Shown piece after piece: positions 44,706 through 55,291 of a stretch of 64,000 nucleotides of DNA (position 1 is the first letter of the stretch; the number at the start of each line of letters is the position of its first letter). Both the position numbers and the translations under genes were made by a program. The DNA is taken from contig JAJNNY010000066.1 of assembly GCA_022453515.1 (NCBI GenBank), positions 1-64,000 of the forward strand. The letters are read 5' to 3'. A model generated the notes under the pieces. It was not told the DNA's origin and ran no database searches. It saw only the letters and a program-made list of their open reading frames with translations. The DNA comes from Astrocystis sublimbata. Lineage: Eukaryota > Ascomycota > Sordariomycetes > Xylariales > Xylariaceae.

Positions 44706-47373
44706 CTAGAGATGAATTGTCATAACGTCGTTCTTGTCGAAGGCTTTGTTACAGTTAGGACATTTTCGCATCCTATTGGCAAGTCGGTCGTCAACGCAAC
44801 CTCGGCAGAATATATGCCCGCAGCCACGAATAATTGTGTTCTTGAAATCCTTCTTGCAAATCGAACAGGTGGCCATGTTCTACAGCTCCATTAGCCCAGG
44901 TTTTGAGGTTGACGGATCTAGGTATCACTTACGCGCAGCATTTCCTCTTCTTCAGAAGAGTTGCTCAGGCTCTTTGTCTTCCACTTGTCCCGGTCCCTGA
45001 CTGTCGTCTCAAGACGGACCTTGAGCTTCTCCAACTCCGTCTCCAGATGCGTGCTTCGTTCTCTGACAGAGGATGTGGTGGAGTCTTTCGTTTTCGCGAG
45101 GTTGGTCAGTTCGGAGATCTGTTGTTTCAATGAATCGTAGCGCTTGGACATGTCATGATTCACTGCCTCAAGTTTCTTCTTTTCTGCCGTAACTGTCGTG
45201 TTCGTTTGCTTAACATCGGCCAGTTGCTTATCCAGATTTGTGACCAAGGTGCGATTGTGTGCCTCCACATCTTTCAGTTGCGAAATGATCTCGGAGCTTT
45301 TCATATGTTGAGCTCGCAGTTTCTTGACCTCCTCAGCCTTCGTATCACCCTCCTTGCGCGCACTGAAGTATTTCTGATCGGCCTTGCACTTCTCTGCAAT
45401 CGAGAGAGCCACACGTTCTTCTTGCGCCGCAAAATCCATTACTTTCTTGTTTGCAAGAACCTGAAACTTCTTGACCGCCATTGTCATCCCAGGTAACTCG
45501 TTTTCGATAGAAGTGTAGTCGCTCTTGAGCTTCGTGTACTTTCCTCGCAGTTCCTCAAGCGACATGGCGTCAATATCTGAGGGAGCCGTCATTTCCACAT
45601 CCTCGCTGGGTTGTAACCTTTGAACTTCGGCTTCCAAGGCTGTTATCCTATCTTCCTTGGCCTTTAGAAGTTCATTCATGTGATCGATCGCTGTCCGCTC
45701 CTGCTCTTTACTTGCTTTCAGTGTCATCGCATCGGCATGTAGCTCGTCCCTTGCTGCCCGTACGCGGGCAAGGTTAGTGTCCGCCTGCTGAAGTTGATCC
45801 TCAAGGTCTACAATGAGATTCTGAGCTTCCGATTGGACTCGCTGACGAGTCGCTTCTCTCTCTTTTTCCAATTTGGTTTTCTCCTGTTTGACCGCCTGGC
45901 ACTCGGCTTCCACATTATTCGCCTGCTTGGTGAGCTCTTCGTGCTGGACCTTGAATAACTTGAAGGTTTCGGTATGTGAGTAATCTTCGTCGGTCAGCTT
46001 GGTCAATCGAGTCTGAAAAGAAGTGAGCTCTGCCTGAAGGGATTTGTTCTGTGCTAAGGCGGCATCAAGCTGCTCTTTCTGCTTGTCCGCCACTGCATTG
46101 AGTTCCTTCAAGGCTGCTTGTTGTGAAGCATAGTCTCCATTGCCTTCGTTGCTGCCAATTCCATTGGTCTGGACCGAGCCGGATCCTTGTCGGGTAGTCG
46201 AGTTGGCGAGGGCTTGTTGCTCTAGTTTCTGAACCTGTGCGCTCTTGACTCGATCTAATCTCCGCTCTGCCTTCATGTACCTCAATGTAGCACTGTCCAG
46301 TTGCTCGGAGAGACTGTCCTTATCCGATGCAAGGCGATCCACCTTGAGTATGAACTCTTTTTGATTCGCAAGGAGGTTGTTGACCTGTGCCTCCAGATTT
46401 GAAATGTTCGGTGTGATCTTGCCACGATTGCTTGCGAGGTCTGAGAGAAATGTGCCTAAAGTGGTTTTGATTTCCGAAGCCTTCTCTTTCAGATGTGTTT
46501 CGAACTCATCCGTGTCTTTGAAGAGGATCTGGGTAGGAAACGGTTGATCTGATAAATTGTTGTTAGCCAGCACTCAGCCAACATTTCAGTGTCGCTTTCA
46601 CCTTCGGATTCTGCCTGAAACGGGACATTGCCGTTCGCCAAGATCGACACCTCTTGTAACAGCTGCTCAATTCATCAGCATTGGTAACACGTATGTGGCT
46701 CTTGAATTCTGCTCACTTGCAACCACCAAGCATCCATGACCCGGATGTGATCGTCATGATATGTGGATCGCTTGTTGAGTTCCTCAAGTCGAGCCTCCAG
46801 TGTTGTCTTCTCGCGTTTGTATTCGAGCATCTGGCGGTATATTGCATCTTTCTGGTATTCCTATATTTACCCCAATTCGGTGATTAGTGACACAACCCCC
46901 TTAATCATGTAGCAAGTGTAGGTCTGAGGAGTCAAGGCAAGTCGAGGTATGTGGATGGAGGTCAGACGCAATCCTTCTGGCTTGGCAAGAGACTGACAAC
47001 AAGCAAGCCAAGTTGCGCATCAGTTCTGAGTACGTGAGTACGTGAACAGTGGGTAGGGGCTGTGTAAGGCCGGTGAGGCACTTGTTGTTTGAGAAAAGGC
47101 TTGCGACCGTAGGAGACCGAGGGTGGGGCCACGGTAGGGATAGGGAGAGGAAAGCACGGGAGAGCAAAAGCAGGCGGGCAGGCATGGACGTAGACGGTGG
47201 TGGTGGTGGTGGTGGTGGACAAGATCAGGTCAAGCAAGACTCACCTCGACCCAGGCTTCATCCTTGGTGTCATTCTCTTCTTTCACCTTATTGCCACCGT
47301 TGACAGCTTGTCGCTTGCTAGGCGGCGCGATGTCGTCAGTGCTGTTGACAGCAGGTCGCTTACGGTCTTCCAT
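44706..47373 (-). CDS. BRE1: E3 ubiquitin-protein ligase Bre1 (histone H2B monoubiquitination)
   Basis: Nuclear RING ligase that, with Rad6, monoubiquitinates histone H2B and so promotes H3K4/K79 methylation and transcription elongation. Five exons: 47373-47245, 46860-46717, 46662-46602, 46548-44933 and 44879-44706; introns 384, 54, 53 and 53 bp; 707 aa. The start [14 protein letters not shown] has a strong context (AAGATGG) and a likely nuclear signal (PPSKRQ). An in-frame ATG at 47427 would add 18 residues but has a weak context. Landmarks: [14 protein letters not shown] and [16 protein letters not shown] near the N-terminus, a long Leu/Glu/Lys-rich coiled coil over most of exon 4, and a C-terminal C3HC4 RING beginning [18 protein letters not shown] and ending [14 protein letters not shown]. 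All eight zinc ligands are present. Divergent from BDP1, convergent with SARAF. Confidence 0.95.
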
Positions 47374-48875
47374 CTTGACCCTGGTGGAGGAGAGTGGTAC
47401 TACGGTCGGCGATGTTGACGAAGGCATCAGAAATGAGGTGCAGGTTAGTTACGGGCCGAACAATGCATGGGCGAGGATGTTGAGGTCGAAGGTATTGCGC
47501 CAGAGAAGGGAACAAAGGAGAGCGAAGGCAGCGGCAGAGGCAGAGTGAGAGACGGCGGCACGCGTGTCTCTGGCAATTCGACCGTCCGACAGACAGACAG
47601 CCGACGCCGACGAGGGTGAGACGGTCGGTGAAGCAAGGCGATCCCTAAGGGAACCCCTTGACAAAGGGAAAAGGCGAGGGAAAAACAGCAGTCGCACGGG
47701 GCTCGGCGTGTGGTGCCTGGCGGTGGTGAAGAGGTGCGCGCGCGATGGGATCCGGAAGAGTCAGAGGTCGGTGGAGAGAAGCAGAATTGGACAAAAGAGA
47801 GCGACGCGAAGAGGAGCAGCAGCAGGTCGACCGACTGGTTGGCGTTGACGGGCAGAAGAAGAAAGTGGTGACGGATGGTGAAAGAGCAGCGAGCACTGGG
47901 AGAGCACTGAGAGCACGGAGCCAAACACTGCCCAGGTGAGCACGAGCACAGTTAGGTAGTCCAGTGGTGGCACTTCCTGGTCTCCTTAGGTACTGCCCAG
48001 TGCTGTGAGCCTGCGCTACCTACCTAGGTAGATGTAGGTACCTTGGCAGCTAGGAGGAGGTTGTAGGTACTGAGCACGCCTGGCACGAAAAAATCCAGGC
48101 GAGCCAGGTTGCACATGGGAGGAAGGGATAGGTAGGCTCTCAGCACCGTGACAAACACGCTAAGCCGTGTCTGGTTGAGTGAGTCCTGTTCCCAAGATGC
48201 AGTCTGCACTAATCGAGGCGGCGCTTATCCGGTCTCGTGGCTTTGTGGACACTGCAAAACCAGCCTGCCGAGCTGCAGTGCTGAATGGGCCCCAGGCGCT
48301 GTAAGACGGAAGATACAGCACCTCCATCCTCGTGAGGCAAGATAGCAGCGAGAAGCAGCATTGTGCAGTGTGTCAGAGGGGCGTGCATGTGACATGTGGA
48401 CCAGGGGTGACCGTAGATGTGGCTGGTGGTCGAGGTATCCCAAGCAGCTATGTGGCGGTGCAGATGAAGATGGGGATGGGGATGGAGATGGAGATGGAGA
48501 TGGAGATGGAGATGGAGATGGAGATGGAGATGGAGATGGAGGTGTGGCGGTGCTTAAGAGGCTGATTGCTGACTGCCCAAGGAACTAGGTAGACTAGATA
48601 CCTATGTAGGTAAAGAGGTGTCTATTTAGGTACCCTGGAGGGTGGCTTGGCGTTGGCTGGCGGCTGTCTACATCCCTCCATCTCCCCCTCCAATCCTTCA
48701 ACCAATTTAACTGCCATCGCCACTTCAACTTGAACCACTTTATTACAACGCACTTAAGGCCTACCCTGCCACACACACGATCCTCAGCCATGTCCATACC
48801 GGATCCGATCCCAACATAGCCGCAGTTGCAGTAACAGCACTCACCAAGGGCCGACGAGTGGGAGTGTAAGCAAGC
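47374..48875. promoter_or_regulatory. Divergent promoter region, BRE1 (-) / BDP1 (+)
   Basis: About 1.5 kb that must drive both genes. The left part is purine-rich on the + strand, i.e. CT-rich in the BRE1 sense (leader-like). It contains CCTAGGTA tracts at 48018-48045 and 48595-48645 and a GATGGA array at 48469-48540. Frames here are composition artefacts. No RNA gene recognised. Confidence 0.55.
48469..48540 (+). repeat. GATGGA hexanucleotide array, 10 perfect plus 2 variant copies
   Basis: Two GATGGG units followed by exactly ten GATGGA units (48481-48540). It lies about 340 bp upstream of the BDP1 ATG and about 1.1 kb upstream of the BRE1 ATG. Confidence 0.95.
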
Positions 48876-50882
48876 ATGAGTTCTATGCTGAAGAAAACTG
48901 GCGGCCTGTCCTTCAAGCCGAAGGCAGGCCGTCGCCCTGGCGCTGCGTCCAAACCAGCCGCCGCGACCAGCAGTACCGCTGCTGCTACGGCTTCTCCTTC
49001 TTCTTCCGCCTCTGTGCCGCCCACTCGTGCTCCCACGACCGAGCCCCCCCCGGAGGCACCGATATCCACTGTTGTTGACCCTGCCGAAACAACAACAACC
49101 GCAACGAAAGAACCCCCCGTTCCAACCGAGCTGTTGCCAATACCTGCGGTTTTACAGACCCTGTCTCACTCCCAAGATAGCACAGAGACTCCTGCCCCCT
49201 CGAATTCCGTGGTGTCTGCGGTATCTTTGCCGCCTCTCCCGCCCTCTTCTCCTCCAGTTGCCCAGGCCCCAACACCTCAGCCAAGTAATGAGCTTCCTGG
49301 TCAATCTGCGCCCTCTGCGCTCCCTCCAGAACTCCATACACAGACCACGGAGGCATCACGGAATGATGCGCAGCCAACAATCAGTTCCGAAACAAGGCAT
49401 AGCCCACCGAGGGAAACCGGTCATTCCTCTACCACTACCACTACCCCGGAAACAACGTTAGAGTCATCGGCTCCCGAGGAGGACGAGACACCAAGGCCAT
49501 ATTCGACACCTTCTCCACTGCCTGTTACCACCGCTACTGCAACATCTTTACCAAGCCAAACCACAACGATACAACTTCCGGCCCCCAAAAAGCAAGCTCC
49601 CCGGAAGCGGAAGTCGACTGTAACGAATGGCGAGGGTGGTGCAGATGGCACGGCACCCAAACAAAGGCGGCAGCGCACGAAGTCAACCACACAACCTACA
49701 GCTGAAGCTAGCGACGACATGAGCACCGAAGTCTCCAAACACACAAGGCGCCGCAAGCGCGAGCCAACACCAGAAAACGCGGAGGAGTTGACGGTAGATC
49801 ACTCTACATTGACCATGGGAGAATTGACCAAGGACCTCGGCATTGGTAAACGGTTTAGACATGCAGACGAGATCGCAGAACGAGCGCGGGAAGCCCGCGC
49901 AAAATACCGACTGAAGAGCTTAGAGCGCAAAAAAAGGAAGCTTGGCCTCATACCTCCAGAAGACGACGATTTGTTGGAACAGCCAGATACCTCTAATGAT
50001 AATGGAGGATCCCGCGGGGCCGCAATCGCTGAGCTGGGTGCCGCGATAGAATCGGGAGCGGCACAAAGCGTCGGCTACGATGTCGTGGATGGGCAGATTG
50101 TCGTTCATGCAGCATCTCTTGTCGTTGACAGGCATAATCAAGACATGTCAGCCTTGGAGGAGGTTGAAGAGAATGACTTCACCAATTGTAAGCAAATACT
50201 CCGCTTTGGGGCTACCTTGATTCGAACCCACTGTTGAGCGTAATCCATGCCCAATCTTCTCGAGGGTTTTACCAAAGTCAATGGCACTAATAACGATAAT
50301 TCAGTGGTTACTTCGGCATCTTACGCTAAACGCGTTCAGGGACCAGGTAACTGGCCTGAGGAGGACACAGAGAAGTTCTATCGCCTGTTAGGCATGTTTG
50401 GGACAGACTTCGAGACCATCTCCCGTCTCTTCCCTGGCAAGAACCGCCGTGCCATCAAGCTCAAGTTCAACAAGGAGGCAAGCCATCTTTTAATCTGTTA
50501 CGAGTTCAGCAGATGACTGACTTGTGCTCAGGAGAGACAACGACCAAATCGCGTCAACGCAGCCATGATGGTGCGCGGGCAAAAGAAGGTCAACATCGAT
50601 ATCGAAGAGTACAAGGCCACCCAGCGGCAGTGGCAGGCCAAGGATAAGATCCTGGCCGAACACGCCCAACTCGCTGAGGAGCGCGAGCGTGAGGTCTCAC
50701 GTCTTCGCGAGGAGCGCCGCGCCGCCGGTCTCATTGACGACGTCGTCCCAGCTGCTGCTTCTAAGCAGACCACAACCGATGCGGATGGATACGAGGTTAT
50801 TGAAGAAGACGCGGACGCAATTGACCCGCAGCGGGCGGTCCAGCTAGAAGGGGAGGGCGCCCAGGCCGAGAAAGTCGGTTGA
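48876..50882 (+). CDS. BDP1: TFIIIB subunit B'' (Bdp1), RNA polymerase III initiation factor
   Basis: Bdp1 binds the Brf1-TBP-DNA complex and locks TFIIIB on tRNA and 5S genes. Three exons: 48876-50187, 50305-50477 and 50532-50882, 611 aa (612 codons including stop). The start MSSMLKKTGGLSFKPKAGRR is the typical B'' N-terminus. Residues about 25-250 are Pro/Ser/Thr-rich and disordered, followed by a basic stretch (PRKRKSTV, TRRRKREP) and the segment STLTMGELTKDLGIGKRFRH. The extended SANT/Myb domain follows: LVTSASYAKRV, then NWPEEDTEKFYRLLGMFGTDFETISRLFPGKNRRAIKLKF and ERQRPNRVNAA. Intron 1 (117 bp) is GT-AG. Intron 2 (54 bp, 50478-50531) starts with GC (GAG/GCAAGC) and ends CTCAG, a GC-AG intron; without it the SANT domain would be truncated. 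The C-terminus is acidic (VIEEDADAIDP). Confidence 0.93.
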
Positions 50883-52290
50883 ATCTCAGTTTCAACTGTA
50901 GCTGGGTACAATTGGGACGCACGAACGGGGCTGACATTTTTTTCTTGCTAATTCACATTGCTTTGATACCCCTTGAATTATGACAGTACATCGCTTTTCT
51001 GGCGCGCTTGGCTTTTGGGCTCGTAGACAAAAACCCCTGTACAATATACACGACAAGAGTTAACGCCAAGTCACGCACACTTCGAAGGAAACCTACTCCG
51101 TCACCGCATACGACGAAAAAAGGTAGCCATATAGATCATTTGTTTCAAACGAATAACGTAGAATTCATACTAAGCTTCGTGATCTCCAAGGCCGATCACA
51201 AGAAACCCTTTCCGTAACTCAAGCAAGGCCTTGCTGTGAAAACATTGCGGCCCCTTCCCCACATGAGATGAACACGTTCCTCTTCTCCCAACTTCCAAGA
51301 TACTCAAAGTATGTGGGCACTACCACCCGCCCACCTTCATACCAGCGCTATGTCATATGCCAAGTTGAGAGGCACGCAGAGAAAGCTGAGGTGCCAATGG
51401 TCGATTCATATGCAACACCCGACACCTAGCCAGATCAACAATGACTACCAACATGTAGACAAATAAGGCGGTCTAATAGATTCATAAAGGCACATGTATG
51501 AAATTAAGTATCGGCATCATTGTCAATATCCACCTACTTATCACGAACCTGAATTTGGTGGCTTCAGTCCACCCACCATCACTTGATAGTGGGTCTTGGC
51601 CATCTCATCTCATTCATTACACACTTGAGCCCACGAATCCCTTAATCGGAAAACGTAAATAAGTGACCAATCAAGGTGCGCGAAGTGTCCCCACCCCAAC
51701 GTCAGCAGCATATGTTCACACGTCGGGCCTCTTCTAAACTATCGACTGTTGTCAAAAAAGAAGAAGAAACACACACACACACACACAGTAACACATGCTG
51801 GTGGATAAACAAACCGAACCATCAGTCAAAAATGATTTGCTAATTTGCGCGACGTTGGCAGCCAGCAATGCTTTGCTACGTGAGTAGGTACGCCTCATAT
51901 AATCGTACAAACCACAGAACCACAACCATCATTCAGTGCGCCGCCATCCATAGCCGTCAGGGACCTGCCAAACAGGTTCGTATTTTGCAAAGTTCAGTGT
52001 GAAAAGTTTGGGTCAGCCTGGCATTCTTATGTAGTTCATTTATCCCTCATCCCCTAATATTGCAGGTGCGACAACTCTCTTTCGTGTAATGCATACAAGT
52101 TTCCTGTAATATAAAGCCAGAAGGCTGTCATTACCGCGAAGAGAATAGATGTTAGACGAAACTGCGGCGCAGTGGCTTAGTTTTTGCCGACTTATCATGG
52201 TGAGCATTCGGCCTCGCCGCTGAATATGGGGTGATTCCGAAACAAGCAAGTTCGAGTAGAACGGCAAAGAATATAAATGCCATATCATGC
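50883..52290. other. Convergent 3' intergenic region
   Basis: About 1.4 kb between the BDP1 and RAD23 stops. An AC9 microsatellite lies at 51769-51786. Frames are all under 85 codons. No RNA gene recognised. Confidence 0.45.
51769..51786. repeat. AC dinucleotide microsatellite, 9 copies
   Basis: Nine AC units directly after an A/G-rich run (AAGAAGAAGAA). Confidence 0.9.
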
Positions 52291-54210
52291 CTAGTGTCCT
52301 GGCGCCTCGTCATCGTCTGGCTGGTCGAAAAGGAAGTTGGCGGCCAGCTCTTCGTTCTTGTCGCAAGCGAAATATGCCTGGATACACGCATCGCGGTCGA
52401 AGCCAAGTCGACATAACTAGTAATCTGTCAGTGTGTTGACGACTCAACGGACAAAATCACAAAGCTAGCGTACTCTTTCAATAGCATCGCGTTCCTCCTC
52501 AGTCACACTAATAGATTGAGCTCCAGGGGGCAACGGCGCATCGTCATCGGCTTCCTCGCCAAGTAGCTGCAGGAACTGATCGGGGTTTTGTGAGATCAGT
52601 TGAGCTAGTTGAGGGTTTCCAGCGCCGAGTTGCTGCAGAATAGGCTCAAGCATCTGCGGCTGCTGTTGGACAACTTGTCGAAGTTGCTGAAACTGCGGAT
52701 TATTTCGCAAGAAATCCAAGTTGCCCAGATCACGGACGGCGGGAATGGCACCCGCGCCAGCGGCACCACCACGGCCGCCGCCCTGCGCTTGAGCCGCAAG
52801 GTCGAAGAGGTTCACGAAGTCGCCTTGGATTGCACCCTCGGCGGGCTGTCCGGCGGGGGCCGGGCTTGGTGCGGCAGGGGCGGCGGCGGAAGCACTGGAC
52901 GCCGGTGCGGCTTGCTGAGTGGGTTGACGAGCACTCTCGGGGATACCCTGTGAAATCAGTTACTCTGTTCTGAGTCATAGAACGCTTTGGCTAGGCTCAC
53001 ATTAAGAATATATTCGATTGCTCGTTCCTGGTTGAAGAAGGCAGCACGTAGCGCCGGTTCAATCTGAGAGCGCTGGAACCCCATTTGCTCCATGTTGGCA
53101 ATGACAGCGGCACGTTCGGCGCCCATAGCCATCGAGTTGTCGCTTATACTCTGGCCCGAGGTAGCGGCCTGAGCACCTGCCGGAGACGGTGTCGCAGGGG
53201 GAGCAGCATTGGCAGCCGTTGAACCGGTAGTGTGTGACGGCGCAGCTGGCGCGGCGGGTGTCGACGTAGCGGGACGAGCAGGCGTCTCGGGAACAACGCT
53301 TGTAGACGCGGCAGCGGCAGCAGTAGCGGGGGCTGGTGCTGGTTTGGGCTGTAGCTGAGTTCAGCAATTAAAGCCAAAAGGCAACAATTAGAGGGCTTGC
53401 TCGTTCGCTCGCACCTTGTTTACCATGCAGACCACGAAGCCCTTCTCGTCAATTTTGTATGTTTCCACCTTCTCTTCGTCTTTGAGAATCTTGCCTGTGC
53501 CCGGGTCAGCATGTGCAGCAGCTATCATGACAAGCTATTGTGTAGATGGATCCTAATTACGATCTTGGTTGGGGGAGATCAGAAGGGGGCAATACCAGAA
53601 TAGATGAGCTTGAGTGTCTTCGCACTGAAGTCGGAGCCTTTCTCGGTTTCGATCTTCTCCTTCACAGTGGAAACCTGTAACCGCCTTGTCAGCGACTGTT
53701 TCTCCTGGCCAGGTATCGCTGCGACGATGATCGCAGTCGGTAGGCAGGGCAGGCGGTAGATGGCAAACAATGCATCCGATGATGTGTGGCATGTGACAGG
53801 TGGAAGGCGACGGTCGACAGCAAGATGTCGCCATGTCGGCAGAGGAAACAAAGGCAGGGGAGGATGACGACATACGAGATCGGTGGGTTCGACATCGATA
53901 GCGAACTTGTTCTGCTTCAGATCCTAGAGCCATGGACAGGCCACATTAGCAAGACTGCTTGAAGAGGTGCGCGGGCAGAGACGATACTGGGCTGGGCTGG
54001 GCGAGGCGACGGCCTCGGATTGTCGCAGGCAGAGCCCCATTCAGCTGCGTGCAGCCTGATGGCAGCCCGCACTCTCCGCTATCCACGACCCATGAACCAC
54101 GACCCACGGTCCTCGATTCACACGATGCCGTACGTCGCAGCCCGCAGCCTTGGTGGCATGGTGGTTTGGGGAGGGCGTGTACAGCAGCATACCCGGAATG
54201 TGACCTTCAT
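52291..54210 (-). CDS. RAD23: Rad23 UV-excision repair / ubiquitin-shuttle protein
   Basis: Rad23 carries ubiquitinated proteins to the proteasome and stabilises Rad4/XPC in nucleotide excision repair. Seven exons: 54210-54193, 53923-53876, 53674-53596, 53494-53415, 53348-53001, 52947-52474 and 52416-52291, exactly 391 codons (390 aa). Domains in order: UBL (1-75, [19 protein letters not shown], then [34 protein letters not shown]); Pro/Ala/Thr linker; UBA1 (about 151-190, [20 protein letters not shown] ending AIEYILNGIPE); XPC-binding domain (about 245-305, [20 protein letters not shown]); UBA2 (about 340-385, [20 protein letters not shown] ending FLFDQPDDD). The complete domain set and near-yeast length make this secure. 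The first coding exon is only 18 bp, followed by a 269-bp intron, and the second is 48 bp. Ordinary UBL-UBA shuttles lack the XPC-binding domain. Confidence 0.95.
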
Positions 54211-55291
54211 GGTGTTGGACGGTGCAGCTTGACGACAGCTGCGGCGATGAGGGTGGATGGGTTGAAGAGGGAGGGGTTGCAGCAGTGGCCGTGTGGGTTT
54301 GGACGGAGCGGGTTGATCGTGAGAGTGGTAGGCGAGGTAGGCGAGGTAGGTAGCTGCGTTAGCGAGTGGGCTGCCGTAATTTATTGGCCGCGGTGGCAGC
54401 AGGAGCTGTCTGCACTGCAAGAGAGGTCCGGTATAGCTGGCCTTGAGGAGGGGAAGTATAATGTAAGAAGGTGGTTGTGGTAAGTGGGAGTCGGAATCTG
54501 TCTGCTACCTACATAAGGTCAGGTACGTACTGCCAACCTAAGGTTCCAAGGTTGTTCGAGCTGCCTGCTCATGTGCATTTCAGGTAGCAGCTCGATGATG
54601 CGTTGCGCCGGCAGTGGGTGCCCCTCATTGCCTCGCTGGAGCGGGCAGTGGTCCAATGGAATGTCAAGGTTCCACTACCTACCTTAGCGGGTACCTTAGA
54701 TATCTCTAAGTACTGCCTATATTAGGTAGTAATGGCTAAGCAGAGATTTACTACAGAGCAAGCACTTTGCAAAAGAGCTCAACCTTTTAGCATGTGAGAC
54801 AAAATAGTTCTCTAGTTAATTACATCAGGCACATAGCCATATAACTTGGCGAGATATTGAATCTTGCTTCGTAGCAATTGTTTCGTTCGCAGTAATGTCT
54901 TTCATGTTCTTTTCTAACTAACTTCTGATTTCTCAACTACTATGGCTAATTCTGTATGATCCACTCGCAGTCGACCAGTTGGGGATAGACTAGAGTCATA
55001 CATATAGGTAGAGTACCCGTGCCGAGAGAGACTCCTCTAAAACGCCGTTTTGCTGAAATGACAGTGGTATCCTCCAAACGCCGTTAAAGGATCCCCGTAT
55101 ACCTGTATACCGTCTGTGACAGACAGATTGTTTATCTATACCAAACATGACAGAAGATCTTCCAGGATCCCATCAGGTTCATCCCTCATTACTATTATTA
55201 TTCATGCATTATCATTATCACAATCACGGGCTCGTCGGTGAGATTCCAGCCACCAGGCGTCATCGTAGGCTCGATCCAAAGAAGCTTGCCC
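54211..55291. other. RAD23 promoter and 3' flank of the four-TM gene
   Basis: About 1.1 kb. The RAD23 promoter side (54211-54500) is CT-rich in the minus sense. It contains GCGAGGTAG repeats near 54335-54350 and TACCT/TAGGTA words near 54510-54730. The rest (54730-55230) is AT-rich with nothing recognised. Confidence 0.45.
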
